Of a stretch of DNA of 49,731 bases, positions 24,723 to 32,234 are shown piece by piece. The notes below the pieces were generated by a model. It was given only the letters and a program-made list of their open reading frames with translations, was not told where the DNA came from and did not search any database. Numbering within the stretch: the first letter of the stretch is position 1; the number at the start of each line of letters is the position of its first letter. The stretch comes from Rhodothermales bacterium. GTDB lineage: Bacteria; Bacteroidota; Rhodothermia; Rhodothermales; JABDKH01. The stretch covers positions 1 through 49,731 of the forward strand of contig JABDKO010000122.1 in NCBI GenBank assembly GCA_013002165.1. Reading direction: 5' to 3'. Both the position numbers and the translations under genes were made by a program.

Positions 24723-24739
24723 TTTAGATTCAGTCTAAA
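24723..24739 (+). promoter_or_regulatory. Palindromic operator upstream of the iron importer, DtxR/MntR-like shape
   Basis: TTTAGA (24723-24728) and TCTAAA (24734-24739) form a perfect inverted repeat around TTCAG, 20 nt before the importer's first ATG. The shape (TTTAGnnTnAGnCTAAA) resembles DtxR-family metal-repressor boxes. A purine-rich AAGGAG (24741-24746) follows. Metal control of the operon is inferred. Confidence 0.45.
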
Positions 24740-24759
24740 TAAGGAGTTTAAAGACGCAG

Positions 24760-25776
24760 ATGAACACAAAAGATACACGGGCTTACGGCGTATTGCTCGT
24801 CATTATCCTCTTTTTCGTATCCGCTTGTGGTGGATCCCCGGACGAATCGGCTTCCAATTCGGAGGAGTCGCTGACAATCTACTCCGGGCGCAGCGAATCG
24901 CTTGTTGCACCGGTAATCGAGGCTTTCCAGGAATCGACAGGTATCCGGGTCGAGGTGCGCTACGGCGACACGGCCCAACTTGCTGTCGCGCTGACGGAGG
25001 AAGGAGACGCTTCGAAGGCGGATATTTTCTGGGCGCAGGATGCCGGTGCCCTGGGTGCCCTTGCCTCAAACGAACAGTTCACGGTGTTGCCTGACTCTCT
25101 GCTGATGAAGGTGGCACCTTCAATGCGCAGCGCCGACGGATCATGGGTAGCGACAAATGCCCGCGCAAGAGTTCTGGCGTTCTCGCCGGGGCGAGTAGCA
25201 GAAGATGAACTGCCAATGTCAGTGTTGGACCTGACGGACAGCAAGTTCAAAAACAGAGTTGGCTGGGCACCAACAAATGGCTCTTTTCAGTCATTTGTTT
25301 CTGCCATGCGGGAGCTGGTTGGAGATGAGACAACTCGTGCATGGCTTATCGACATGAAGGCAAACGGAGCGAAGAGCTATCCCAAGAATTCGGCCATCCT
25401 TCAGGGGATTGCTAATGGTGAAGTCGACCTCGGCCTGCCCAATCATTATTACCTGCTCCGTTTCAAAAGTGAAGACGCAGGATTTCCGGTAGAGCAGACG
25501 AGCTTCGCCAGCGGGGATCCGGGAAATCTTGTAAACGTCGCCGGTGTAGGAATTCTCGCGTCCAGCAAGGCGACGAGCGCAGCAATCCGGTTTGTTTCGT
25601 TTCTGCTTTCTCCAGAAATGCAGCAGTTTTTCGTGGACAACACCTTTGAATTTGCAGTGACAACCGCATCCAGCGGCGGTGACGCTGTGGAGGCAGCAAT
25701 GCCAGAGATTGATCTCAACTCTTTACGCAAGCTCGAATCGACACTGGAGATGCTACGGGAAGTTGAACTTCTCTAG
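24760..25776 (+). CDS. Ferric-iron ABC transporter, substrate-binding lipoprotein (FbpA/FutA type)
   Basis: The 338-residue lipoprotein (signal ending VSAC, Cys23) binds ferric iron outside the inner membrane. After the linker comes LTIYSGRSESLVAPVIEAFQ, the usual start of Fbp proteins; Tyr41 and the adjacent pair Tyr230-Tyr231 (GLPNHYYLLRF) are the expected iron-ligating tyrosines. ADIFWAQDAGALG and VGWAPTNGSFQSFVSAMR are also typical. It is the first of three genes with 2-nt and overlapping junctions to permease and ATPase, behind a palindromic operator. Confidence 0.92.
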   Translation: MNTKDTRAYGVLLVIILFFVSACGGSPDESASNSEESLTIYSGRSESLVAPVIEAFQESTGIRVEVRYGDTAQLAVALTEEGDASKADIFWAQDAGALGALASNEQFTVLPDSLLMKVAPSMRSADGSWVATNARARVLAFSPGRVAEDELPMSVLDLTDSKFKNRVGWAPTNGSFQSFVSAMRELVGDETTRAWLIDMKANGAKSYPKNSAILQGIANGEVDLGLPNHYYLLRFKSEDAGFPVEQTSFASGDPGNLVNVAGVGILASSKATSAAIRFVSFLLSPEMQQFFVDNTFEFAVTTASSGGDAVEAAMPEIDLNSLRKLESTLEMLREVELL

Positions 25777-25778
25777 GA

Positions 25779-27356
25779 ATGCAAAAAAGGTTATTCTCGT
25801 ATCGCGGATGGCTGGTAGGAATTCCCGTTGCGTTTGTGGCGCTGGCGGTGATGGTTCCGATCCTGTATCTGTTCGTCCGGGCATTCGATGCCGACGGTAG
25901 CCAGTTCATAGAACTGCTCGTGCGACGAAGGAGCGTGGTGCTGCTGCTCAATACGGTATCGCTTGCGGCCGTAGTTCTCGTTCTGACTACCATCATAGGT
26001 TTTGTGTTCGCCTGGCTGGCTGAACGGACTACGTTCTTGTCGCCGAGGATACTGACAATTCTGGGAGTCCTCCCCCTTGCTGTTCCCGGTTATGTGATGG
26101 CGTATGTGATGCTTGGAAGTCTTGGCGATTACGGTCTCCTTGCCAGACTTACAGGAATCCAAATCTCAACCATCTCGGGCTTTGGTGGGTCAGCGCTGGT
26201 GCTGACGTTATATACATTCCCCTACATGTTTCTGAATCTCAGGTCGGGCCTCGCCGGACTGGACCCTGCTCTTGAGGAAAGCTCGCGAACTCTCGGCTAC
26301 TCCTCGCGGGACTCACTACGTTATGTCGTACTACCTCAGCTGCGACCGGCGTTCCTTGCAGGAGCAATGCTGGTGGTTCTGCACGTGCTTGGCGACTTCG
26401 GGGTGGTATCCTTGATGCGGTTCGAGACACTCAGTTATGCTGTCTTCCTTCAGTACTCGGCTGCTTTCGACCGGACGTATGCTGCCTGCCTGGCTCTAAT
26501 TCTATTGTTGTTATCCGGCCTGCTCCTGTATTTGGAGTTTCGACTTCTCCGCGGATTTTCTGCGACGCAAAGTTGGACCTCTCCGCGTCGACGAGTTCCA
26601 CCAAAGCCTGCTGCCGGAATGACGGTACTTGGAAGTATTATTGTCGGGGCGGTCGCGTTGACTGCGGTATGCCTTCCTATTGTCACAATTGCCTACTGGT
26701 CTTTCAATGGAACCCTCGGTGCTCTTTCAATTGGCAGAGCCTTCCGGGGATCAATTAGCGCCGCGCTGCCTGCTGCCGCACTAGCCGGATTCCTGGCCTT
26801 GTCCATTGCGTATGTGCGTGTTCGCTACACCAGTCGGGCAACAATTGCGGCAGAGAGGATAGCATACATCGGGTATGCGACCCCGGCTCTGGCATTTGCT
26901 CTGGCCATCATTTTCTTCAGCCTCAAGGCTGTGCCAGGTTTGTACCAGTCCATGACACTGATGATACTCGCCCTGTCCGTCCATTTTCTTGCAGAGGCGA
27001 TTGGCCCGATCCGAACCGCCCTTCTCAAATCGTCAATCCGTCTCGAGGAAGCTGCCCGCAGTCTGGGACGCAGCGGATTTCAGGCGTTCAGAGAGGTCAC
27101 CTTCCCAACGATAAGATCGTCCGTTCTGGCGGGTACGGTTCTCGTCTTTCTGTCTGTAATGAAGGAACTTCCGATTACATTGCTGTTATCCCCTACTGGA
27201 TTCCGGTCGCTCGCGGTCAACGTGTGGATGTTTACCAACGAGGCGCAATTCGGGATGGCAGCTCCTTTTGCGTTACTAATAATATTCGCGTCCGGTTGCT
27301 TTGCCGCATTTGCATTGCGACACCATGATCCGATACCAAAATCGGGAGATCAATAA
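25779..27356 (+). CDS. Ferric-iron ABC transporter, permease (FbpB type)
   Basis: The 525-residue inner-membrane protein has two fused six-helix BPD permease units. Each carries an EAA loop that contacts the ATPase: EESSRTLGYSSRDSLRYVVL near residues 165-190 and EEAARSLGRSGFQAFREVTF near 420-445. The centre (about 260-275) is a polar linker (SATQSWTSPRRRVPPKPAAG). It starts 2 nt after the binding-protein stop, and its last 32 nt overlap the ATPase gene, so the three are tightly coupled. Confidence 0.93.
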   Translation: MQKRLFSYRGWLVGIPVAFVALAVMVPILYLFVRAFDADGSQFIELLVRRRSVVLLLNTVSLAAVVLVLTTIIGFVFAWLAERTTFLSPRILTILGVLPLAVPGYVMAYVMLGSLGDYGLLARLTGIQISTISGFGGSALVLTLYTFPYMFLNLRSGLAGLDPALEESSRTLGYSSRDSLRYVVLPQLRPAFLAGAMLVVLHVLGDFGVVSLMRFETLSYAVFLQYSAAFDRTYAACLALILLLLSGLLLYLEFRLLRGFSATQSWTSPRRRVPPKPAAGMTVLGSIIVGAVALTAVCLPIVTIAYWSFNGTLGALSIGRAFRGSISAALPAAALAGFLALSIAYVRVRYTSRATIAAERIAYIGYATPALAFALAIIFFSLKAVPGLYQSMTLMILALSVHFLAEAIGPIRTALLKSSIRLEEAARSLGRSGFQAFREVTFPTIRSSVLAGTVLVFLSVMKELPITLLLSPTGFRSLAVNVWMFTNEAQFGMAAPFALLIIFASGCFAAFALRHHDPIPKSGDQ

Positions 27357-28404
27357 GTTTAAGACTATCTCAGCACTCGAAGCACATAATCTCGTAAAGT
27401 CGTACAACCGCGGGGCAGATCGTGTCCTTGATGGTATCGACATTGTCGTCCCGGAAGGGTGCTTGTTTTCCGTCCTCGGATCCAGTGGGTGCGGTAAGAC
27501 GACACTGTTAAGACTACTTGCCGGGCTGGATACTCCCGACTCCGGAACGATCCTGGTTGATGGAAAAGTTGTAACGGGACCGGGCACGTTTGTACCACCG
27601 GAGGAGCGTAACATCGGATACGTTTTTCAGGAGTTCGCCCTGTTTCCTCATCTGGACGTTCGAAGCAATATTGATTTTGGACTTCGCCAGATGGAGTCCG
27701 CTCGCAGAGCGGACCGTGTTGCGGAAGTTATGGATCTTCTGGACCTGACTGATCTGGCAACTCGAATGCCCCATTCTCTTTCCGGAGGTGAACAGCAGCG
27801 TGTGGCCGTAGCACGATCGATCGCCCCGTTCCCGCGGGTTTTACTAATGGACGAACCGTTCTCAAGCCTTGATGCATCACTTCGCCAGGAGACTCGACAT
27901 CAGATACGACGAGTCCTCAAGAATCAGGATATCACAACAATACTGGTTACCCACGATCAGGAAGAAGCACTCTCGGTCGCGGACACAATCGCCATTCTCT
28001 CCAGGAATGGCATCGAACAGGTCGGCACGCCGGAGTCAGTGTACTACCGTCCAGCATCAGAATTTGTAGCACGCTTCCTGGGAAGGACGAATCTCATCGA
28101 GTCGGTTTCACATGGAAATACTGCGACGACGAAAATCGGCGTGCTCTCAATCGATCGACAGGTTACAGGAAACGTTGTCCTGTCCATTCGTCCCGAGCAC
28201 TTGTCATTGAGGAAACCCGGATCCTCCGCTTCTGAGGTAGTCGGTAGAGTTGTCACGAGAGAGTTCAAGGGTCACGATATCACTTTTGAGGTAATGGTTG
28301 ACTCAACTCCATTTCTTGTACACACTGACAATCAGGTTCAGTTCAGTCCCGGCGACGAAGTAGTTGTCTATGCCGTTCAGCCCGCGGTCGTTTTGAACAG
28401 TTGA
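27325..28404 (+). CDS. Ferric-iron ABC transporter, ATP-binding protein (FbpC type)
   Basis: The ATPase energises the iron importer. From ATG 27325 it is 359 residues; a TTG at 27301 would add eight. Walker A is GSSGCGKTT (52-60), the Q-loop lies in YVFQEFALFP, the signature is LSGGEQQR (152-159), and Walker B is VLLMDEPFSSLD (172-183), with the switch His in LVTHDQEEAL. The C-terminal ~110 residues are a TOBE-like regulatory domain (VVLSIRPEHLSL). It overlaps the permease gene by 32 nt. Confidence 0.93.
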   Translation: MIRYQNREINKFKTISALEAHNLVKSYNRGADRVLDGIDIVVPEGCLFSVLGSSGCGKTTLLRLLAGLDTPDSGTILVDGKVVTGPGTFVPPEERNIGYVFQEFALFPHLDVRSNIDFGLRQMESARRADRVAEVMDLLDLTDLATRMPHSLSGGEQQRVAVARSIAPFPRVLLMDEPFSSLDASLRQETRHQIRRVLKNQDITTILVTHDQEEALSVADTIAILSRNGIEQVGTPESVYYRPASEFVARFLGRTNLIESVSHGNTATTKIGVLSIDRQVTGNVVLSIRPEHLSLRKPGSSASEVVGRVVTREFKGHDITFEVMVDSTPFLVHTDNQVQFSPGDEVVVYAVQPAVVLNS

Positions 28405-28515
28405 AGCAACAACGTTTGACGAAATTGACTTCGGACGGCGTTCGGGGTTGCCTGTTTTGAATCCTATCAATGCCAGGATCGTCAAAGCAGTGAAGGACTG
28501 ATCTACAATCGCACG

Positions 28516-29214
28516 ATGCTGCCTGACGAACTCAAACATATCGCGCAGAGACACCCGCGAACGATTCTGAATCCGGTTGGTTTTTTTGTCGCACGCTCCG
28601 GTGTTCTTACGCTTGCGTTTGAGGGATTTTGCAGTTCGATTCTGAACATCAAGCGAGATATACTGACGACGGGCTTCGATTTTCCTCGGGAGTATGCCGG
28701 CAGCCAGTGGCCGAAGACCAGCCTTGGAGCGCTTCGTCAGGGCATTTCGCTCAGCATGGTTAAGATCGAGGAGCTGCATACGCTTTGTCTTGGCTGGGAT
28801 ACATTCGTCCGGCAGCAGGCATTACCCCTCGAAGTCTCAAGCCTGCATGTGATCGACTATGGTTGTCGAAGTCTGGAGCGCGTAAAACAGGAATGGGAGT
28901 TGCCGCTTGGTGGCGAACAGGGCACGGAGTCCTCTTTTCTACCACCCTGGCACCTGAAAAACGTAGACGATGTGTTGTCCCAGTTTCACATTGAGAACCT
29001 CGAGTCATATGCGAAACAGATTCAGCAAAGCGGCAACCATGAAAACCACTACCGGGATGATTGCACCGGACTTTCTCTGGTCGTCAGGATCAAGCCTGGA
29101 CTGCTGCCCTTCATTCAAAAGTTTCGGGATGACGTAGACCAGTTGCTTCCTGATCACTACGTCTGGTTTTCTGAAGAGAGCCTGCATGTGACAGTCAGGA
29201 ACTTGTCGGACTAG
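28516..29214 (+). CDS. Cytosolic protein of unknown function, possible 2H-phosphoesterase relative
   Basis: 232 residues, without signal peptide or membrane segment. Visible features: KTSLGALRQGISLSMVKIEELHTL (about 75-98), a negatively charged middle, and the C-terminal YVWFSEESLHVTVRNLSD. The terminal HxTxRNL resembles the HxT/S half-motif of 2H (LigT-like) phosphoesterases, but I cannot find a convincing second His motif, so the assignment is weak. Start ATG 28516. Its stop overlaps the end of the convergent FGE-like gene by 4 nt. Confidence 0.75.
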   Translation: MLPDELKHIAQRHPRTILNPVGFFVARSGVLTLAFEGFCSSILNIKRDILTTGFDFPREYAGSQWPKTSLGALRQGISLSMVKIEELHTLCLGWDTFVRQQALPLEVSSLHVIDYGCRSLERVKQEWELPLGGEQGTESSFLPPWHLKNVDDVLSQFHIENLESYAKQIQQSGNHENHYRDDCTGLSLVVRIKPGLLPFIQKFRDDVDQLLPDHYVWFSEESLHVTVRNLSD

Positions 29215-29963
29215 CGTACATCTCCTGCGCACCTGATACCGATTGAGAATGTCCGGGTATCCTTTAGAGTACCGGTGCGCCAGTACGTCCGCAGGACCCA
29301 CTCTTCGTGGTCGAAGTAGCCTCCGCGAACGATCCGAATTCCAAACATGTCAAGATCAGTATACACTGGTTCTTCGCCGTCGTGCGGGAAAAACTGATAG
29401 TAGTTCCCGGTCCATTCAGCAACGTTCCCGCTCATGTCGAAAAGGCCAAGAGCATTGGGAAGTTTCCGGCCGCTCGAAGCCGAAAATCCAACCGAATTGT
29501 CCTTGTATCGTGCAAAAAATGTGAGCGAATCAGGATCGTTAGTTCCGGAATACAAAATGTCTTTCCCGCCTTCCCGCGCGGCGTATTCCCACTCGGCTTC
29601 ACTCGGCAGGCGAAGGCCCTTGGACCGGCAATACGCAGCGGCATCTTCCCAGTTTACGTTTGCCACGGCCCTGGATCCTCTCCCGAATCCGTCATCGTCG
29701 GGCAGCGAGCGCTCGTTTGCCACCGCAAAAGCATCGTATTCGGCATAGGAGACCTCATGTGTCGCCAGCCGGAAGGTCTCAATGACGACCTTGTGAAGTG
29801 GCAATGCATCTTCGTTGCTTCCTTCGTAGAAGTCACCCATCATGAAGGACCCACCGGGAATCAAAACCATTTCGGGCAGATTCCGGTCGACTGACGACCT
29901 CAAGAGAAAGCATCCTGACATCGAGACTGCTAAAACTGTAATGGTGAAACTGGTTTTTATCAT
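29211..29963 (-). CDS. Formylglycine-generating-enzyme-like (SUMF1 domain) lipoprotein
   Basis: The 250-residue protein has a signal peptide ending in MSGC (Cys18), and the rest is one FGE-sulfatase domain: VLIPGGSFMMG, HEVSYAEYDAFA, VNWEDAAAYCRSKGLRLPSEAEWEYAAR, GLFDMSGNVAEW, RIVRGGYFDHEEWVLRTYWR and IGIRCAGD. True sulfatase-activating enzymes are cytosolic or ER-type with a Cys pair near the end; here only the single C-terminal Cys of IRC is present. A non-enzymatic, ligand-binding or carbohydrate-associated role, as in many Bacteroidota SUMF1 lipoproteins, is more likely. No sulfatase gene is adjacent. Confidence 0.9.
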   Translation of the reverse strand: MIKTSFTITVLAVSMSGCFLLRSSVDRNLPEMVLIPGGSFMMGDFYEGSNEDALPLHKVVIETFRLATHEVSYAEYDAFAVANERSLPDDDGFGRGSRAVANVNWEDAAAYCRSKGLRLPSEAEWEYAAREGGKDILYSGTNDPDSLTFFARYKDNSVGFSASSGRKLPNALGLFDMSGNVAEWTGNYYQFFPHDGEEPVYTDLDMFGIRIVRGGYFDHEEWVLRTYWRTGTLKDTRTFSIGIRCAGDVR

Positions 29964-30013
29964 CTACACAGGAAAAAGAGTTCAGTGGCTACCTAAGAGA
30001 TGAAAATAGCGGT

Positions 30014-30052
30014 CTAGAGTTTCTTCTAGATAATTTTCTAGGGTTTGTCTAG
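30014..30052. repeat. Four CTAG-headed direct repeats of 11-12 bp
   Basis: CTAG occurs at 30014, 30026, 30038 and 30049, each followed by a T-rich octamer (AGTTTCTT-like, ATAATTTT, GGTTTGT, TACTTTT). The spacing is about one helical turn. The array lies in the 281-nt divergent region between the FGE-like lipoprotein (29963) and the spondin-domain gene (30245). Nothing else is visible in that region. Confidence 0.5.
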
Positions 30053-30244
30053 TACTTTTCCATTGGCGTCGTGGACTGTTTGATGATTAAGTTGAAACCG
30101 GGGAGGAGGATTGGTGGCCCCCCGGCGATTTTAGGCAGAAAGAATACCCAAAGCGACCCTGATGATTAGGTGATTTCCAGATCCCTGGAAAACCTCGAAT
30201 GAGGTCATGAGTATAGCTGTCTCATTGATACACACCGATTCGAT

Positions 30245-31204
30245 ATGCTGTACCGTACCATTGTTTTAGCCGCCGCGCTGATTTCAATAGCAACCCATTC
30301 ATTCGCACAGAATGTTCGGTACGATCAGCAGCAATCCACCGCAACGTATTCAGTCGAGTTCACGAGCACGTGGAGCGCGACATCACACCCGGACGACTTC
30401 CCTGCCGATGCGCACTACTCGCCGTTAAAGGGCGTAACACATAATGGATCAGTCACATTCTGGGACGCGGGTCAACTCGCCTCGCCGGGTGTCGAGTCGA
30501 TGGCCGAGACCGGGAGCAACACTATCCTTGATTCGGAGATGACTGAAGCTATTAATGCGGGTACTGCAGAATTCGTCGTTAACGGTCCGGGCATCAACGT
30601 GTCTCCCGGCAGCGCTTCCTTCAACTTTGACATTTCGTCAACCCATTCGCGATTCTCGCTCGTGTCGATGATCGCTCCCAGCCCGGACTGGTTCGTCGGA
30701 ATCAACTCTCTTGATTTGTTTCCAGGCGGCCTGTGGGTGGACACAATAGGTGTGACAGCCTATGTATATGATGCGGGTACTGATGATGGGTCGACGTATA
30801 CCGCTGCGAATGCTGATTCTGATCCGCACGTTGCAATCGAACGTATAGAACAATCTCCGTTTCAGTATGCTGGTGTCGTTACACCGGTAGGCCGATTCTT
30901 TCTGGCACTGGTGTCCGTCACTGGACTTGACGAGAACCCTGGACCGAGGACTTTGCTGTCGGGTCCTTTTCCAAATCCATTCTCAAGTGAAGCCTACCTG
31001 ACCCTGGAGAACGGTACTGGAGAATCTGCCACTATCGAGCTTTATGACATTATCGGTCGCCAGGTAGCGCAGGATGTAGTTGCGACAACTTCGGGTACGC
31101 AGCTGATCAAGCTGCCATCGGAAAATCTGTCCCCGGGGATCTACGTTTACCGGGTGACTTCGGGCCCATTTCTTAAGACCGGTACGGCTGTTTTGGTGCG
31201 ATGA
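30245..31204 (+). CDS. Spondin-domain secreted protein with T9SS sorting signal
   Basis: The 319-residue secreted protein has a signal peptide MLYRTIVLAAALISIATHSF ending AQ. Residues 30-210 match the Spondin_N domain: YSVEFTSTWSATSHPDDFPA, HYSPLKGVTHN, MIAPSPDWFVGINSLDLF, and WVDTIGVTAYVYDAGTDDGS with the acidic calcium-binding loop. The last ~80 residues are a type A T9SS C-terminal domain (GPFPNPFSSEAYLTLENGT through SPGIYVYRVTSG). The protein is presumably attached to or released from the outer surface. It is monocistronic. Confidence 0.9.
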   Translation: MLYRTIVLAAALISIATHSFAQNVRYDQQQSTATYSVEFTSTWSATSHPDDFPADAHYSPLKGVTHNGSVTFWDAGQLASPGVESMAETGSNTILDSEMTEAINAGTAEFVVNGPGINVSPGSASFNFDISSTHSRFSLVSMIAPSPDWFVGINSLDLFPGGLWVDTIGVTAYVYDAGTDDGSTYTAANADSDPHVAIERIEQSPFQYAGVVTPVGRFFLALVSVTGLDENPGPRTLLSGPFPNPFSSEAYLTLENGTGESATIELYDIIGRQVAQDVVATTSGTQLIKLPSENLSPGIYVYRVTSGPFLKTGTAVLVR

Positions 31205-31404
31205 CGAGGCGGATTGCGCCAGTTCTTTCAGCCGATCTGCAGATTCAGCGCGTGCCGAACATGCCTTTGGCTTCCTAAAACGAGTCTCTCGACCAGGCTA
31301 CAGGCGATTCCAGCAACGGCAACATCGCTCCATCGCCTGATGATCAGTGGAATCGCCAATAACAGCCCGCAACACGATTATCGGATAGTCAGACTGTGGA
31401 TTCT

Positions 31405-31434
31405 TTGACACAGATAATTGACTATTCAGATTAT
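31405..31434 (+). promoter_or_regulatory. Possible promoter of the CBS-domain gene
   Basis: TTGACA (31405-31410), an 18-bp spacer and GATTAT (31429-31434) make a sigma-70-like promoter. Overlapping this, TATTTTTG (31432-31439) fits the Bacteroidota -7 element TAnnTTTG, but a matching -33 at the right distance is not evident. About 55 nt separate it from the CBS start. Confidence 0.3.
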
Positions 31435-31477
31435 TTTTGTTTCATGGTAGTGATCTATACGATTCTAATACCAAGGC

Positions 31478-31483
31478 AGGAGG
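31478..31483 (+). promoter_or_regulatory. Shine-Dalgarno AGGAGG deciding the CBS gene start
   Basis: AGGAGG lies 3 nt before the first ATG (31487) and 6 nt before the second (31490). The spacing favours 31490. It is one of the few perfect Shine-Dalgarno sequences in the window and suggests high expression. Confidence 0.6.
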
Positions 31484-31489
31484 TTTATG

Positions 31490-31936
31490 ATGCAAAGCAC
31501 CATATCTGAAATATTGCGTGACAAAGGCAATTGGGTACTGACAATTGGCCCGGATGCAACCGTTTTCGACGCCATTTCGGAAATGGAGAGCAAGCGCGTC
31601 GGAGCGATTGTCGTACTCGACGATTCCGGAAATATGAAGGGCATTTTTACTGAGCGAGACTACCTGCGCAGGATAGTCCTTCGTGGCAGAACCTCGAAAA
31701 CGACCAAAATGAGCGAGGTCATGACGGAAAAGGTTTTCTGTGTCACCCCGTCTTACACGGTAGGTGAGTGTATGGCAACCATGACAGACAAGAAATTGAG
31801 GCACCTGCCGGTCGTCGATGAAGGCAATCTTGTTGGAATTATTTCGATTGGCGACTGCGTGAAGAAAATCTCTCAAGAAGCGCAGGCCCAGGTCAAGTTT
31901 CTAACTGATTATGTCACCGGGAGATACCCTGCCTGA
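31490..31936 (+). CDS. Stand-alone CBS-domain-pair protein
   Basis: 148 residues made of two CBS domains (about 8-62 and 73-130), with the typical VFDAISEMESKRVGAIVVLD and VGECMATMTDKKLRHLPVVDEG strands and the closing LVGIISIGDCVKKI. A Bateman module of this kind binds adenine nucleotides and senses energy state; the partner is unknown. Starts at 31487 or 31490, with the Shine-Dalgarno favouring 31490. A terminator lies 150 nt downstream, so it is monocistronic. Confidence 0.92.
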   Translation: MQSTISEILRDKGNWVLTIGPDATVFDAISEMESKRVGAIVVLDDSGNMKGIFTERDYLRRIVLRGRTSKTTKMSEVMTEKVFCVTPSYTVGECMATMTDKKLRHLPVVDEGNLVGIISIGDCVKKISQEAQAQVKFLTDYVTGRYPA

Positions 31937-32087
31937 ACCGAACCTGAGCGGCGGGGCAGTTAGGAATACCATTGTAACCAATCGCCTCGCTGTTCGTAGT
32001 AAAATTCTGAGTGTGATTAACCAGTACCAAAGGCAGGGTACGTTGACGTTTTTCGTGCTCAATGCACATCAAAAAGCGCATTCTCTG

Positions 32088-32126
32088 GAAACCCGAGGTA
32101 TAGTGGGACCTCGGGTTTCTTATTTT
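32088..32126 (+). terminator. Intrinsic terminator after the CBS gene
   Basis: GAAACCCGAGGT (32088-32099) pairs perfectly with ACCTCGGGTTTC (32108-32119), 12 bp with an 8-nt loop, followed by TTATTTT. It isolates the CBS gene from the ABC exporter starting at 32235. Confidence 0.85.
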
Positions 32127-32234
32127 CATGATTCTGGCAGAAGTAGCCCTCCAGTCCCATGGACCGAAAGGCGAAACCTTAGGCTTGACAAATCATTGAT
32201 CCACCTCCCGTCTCAAGCTCGTTAGATCAGCTAT

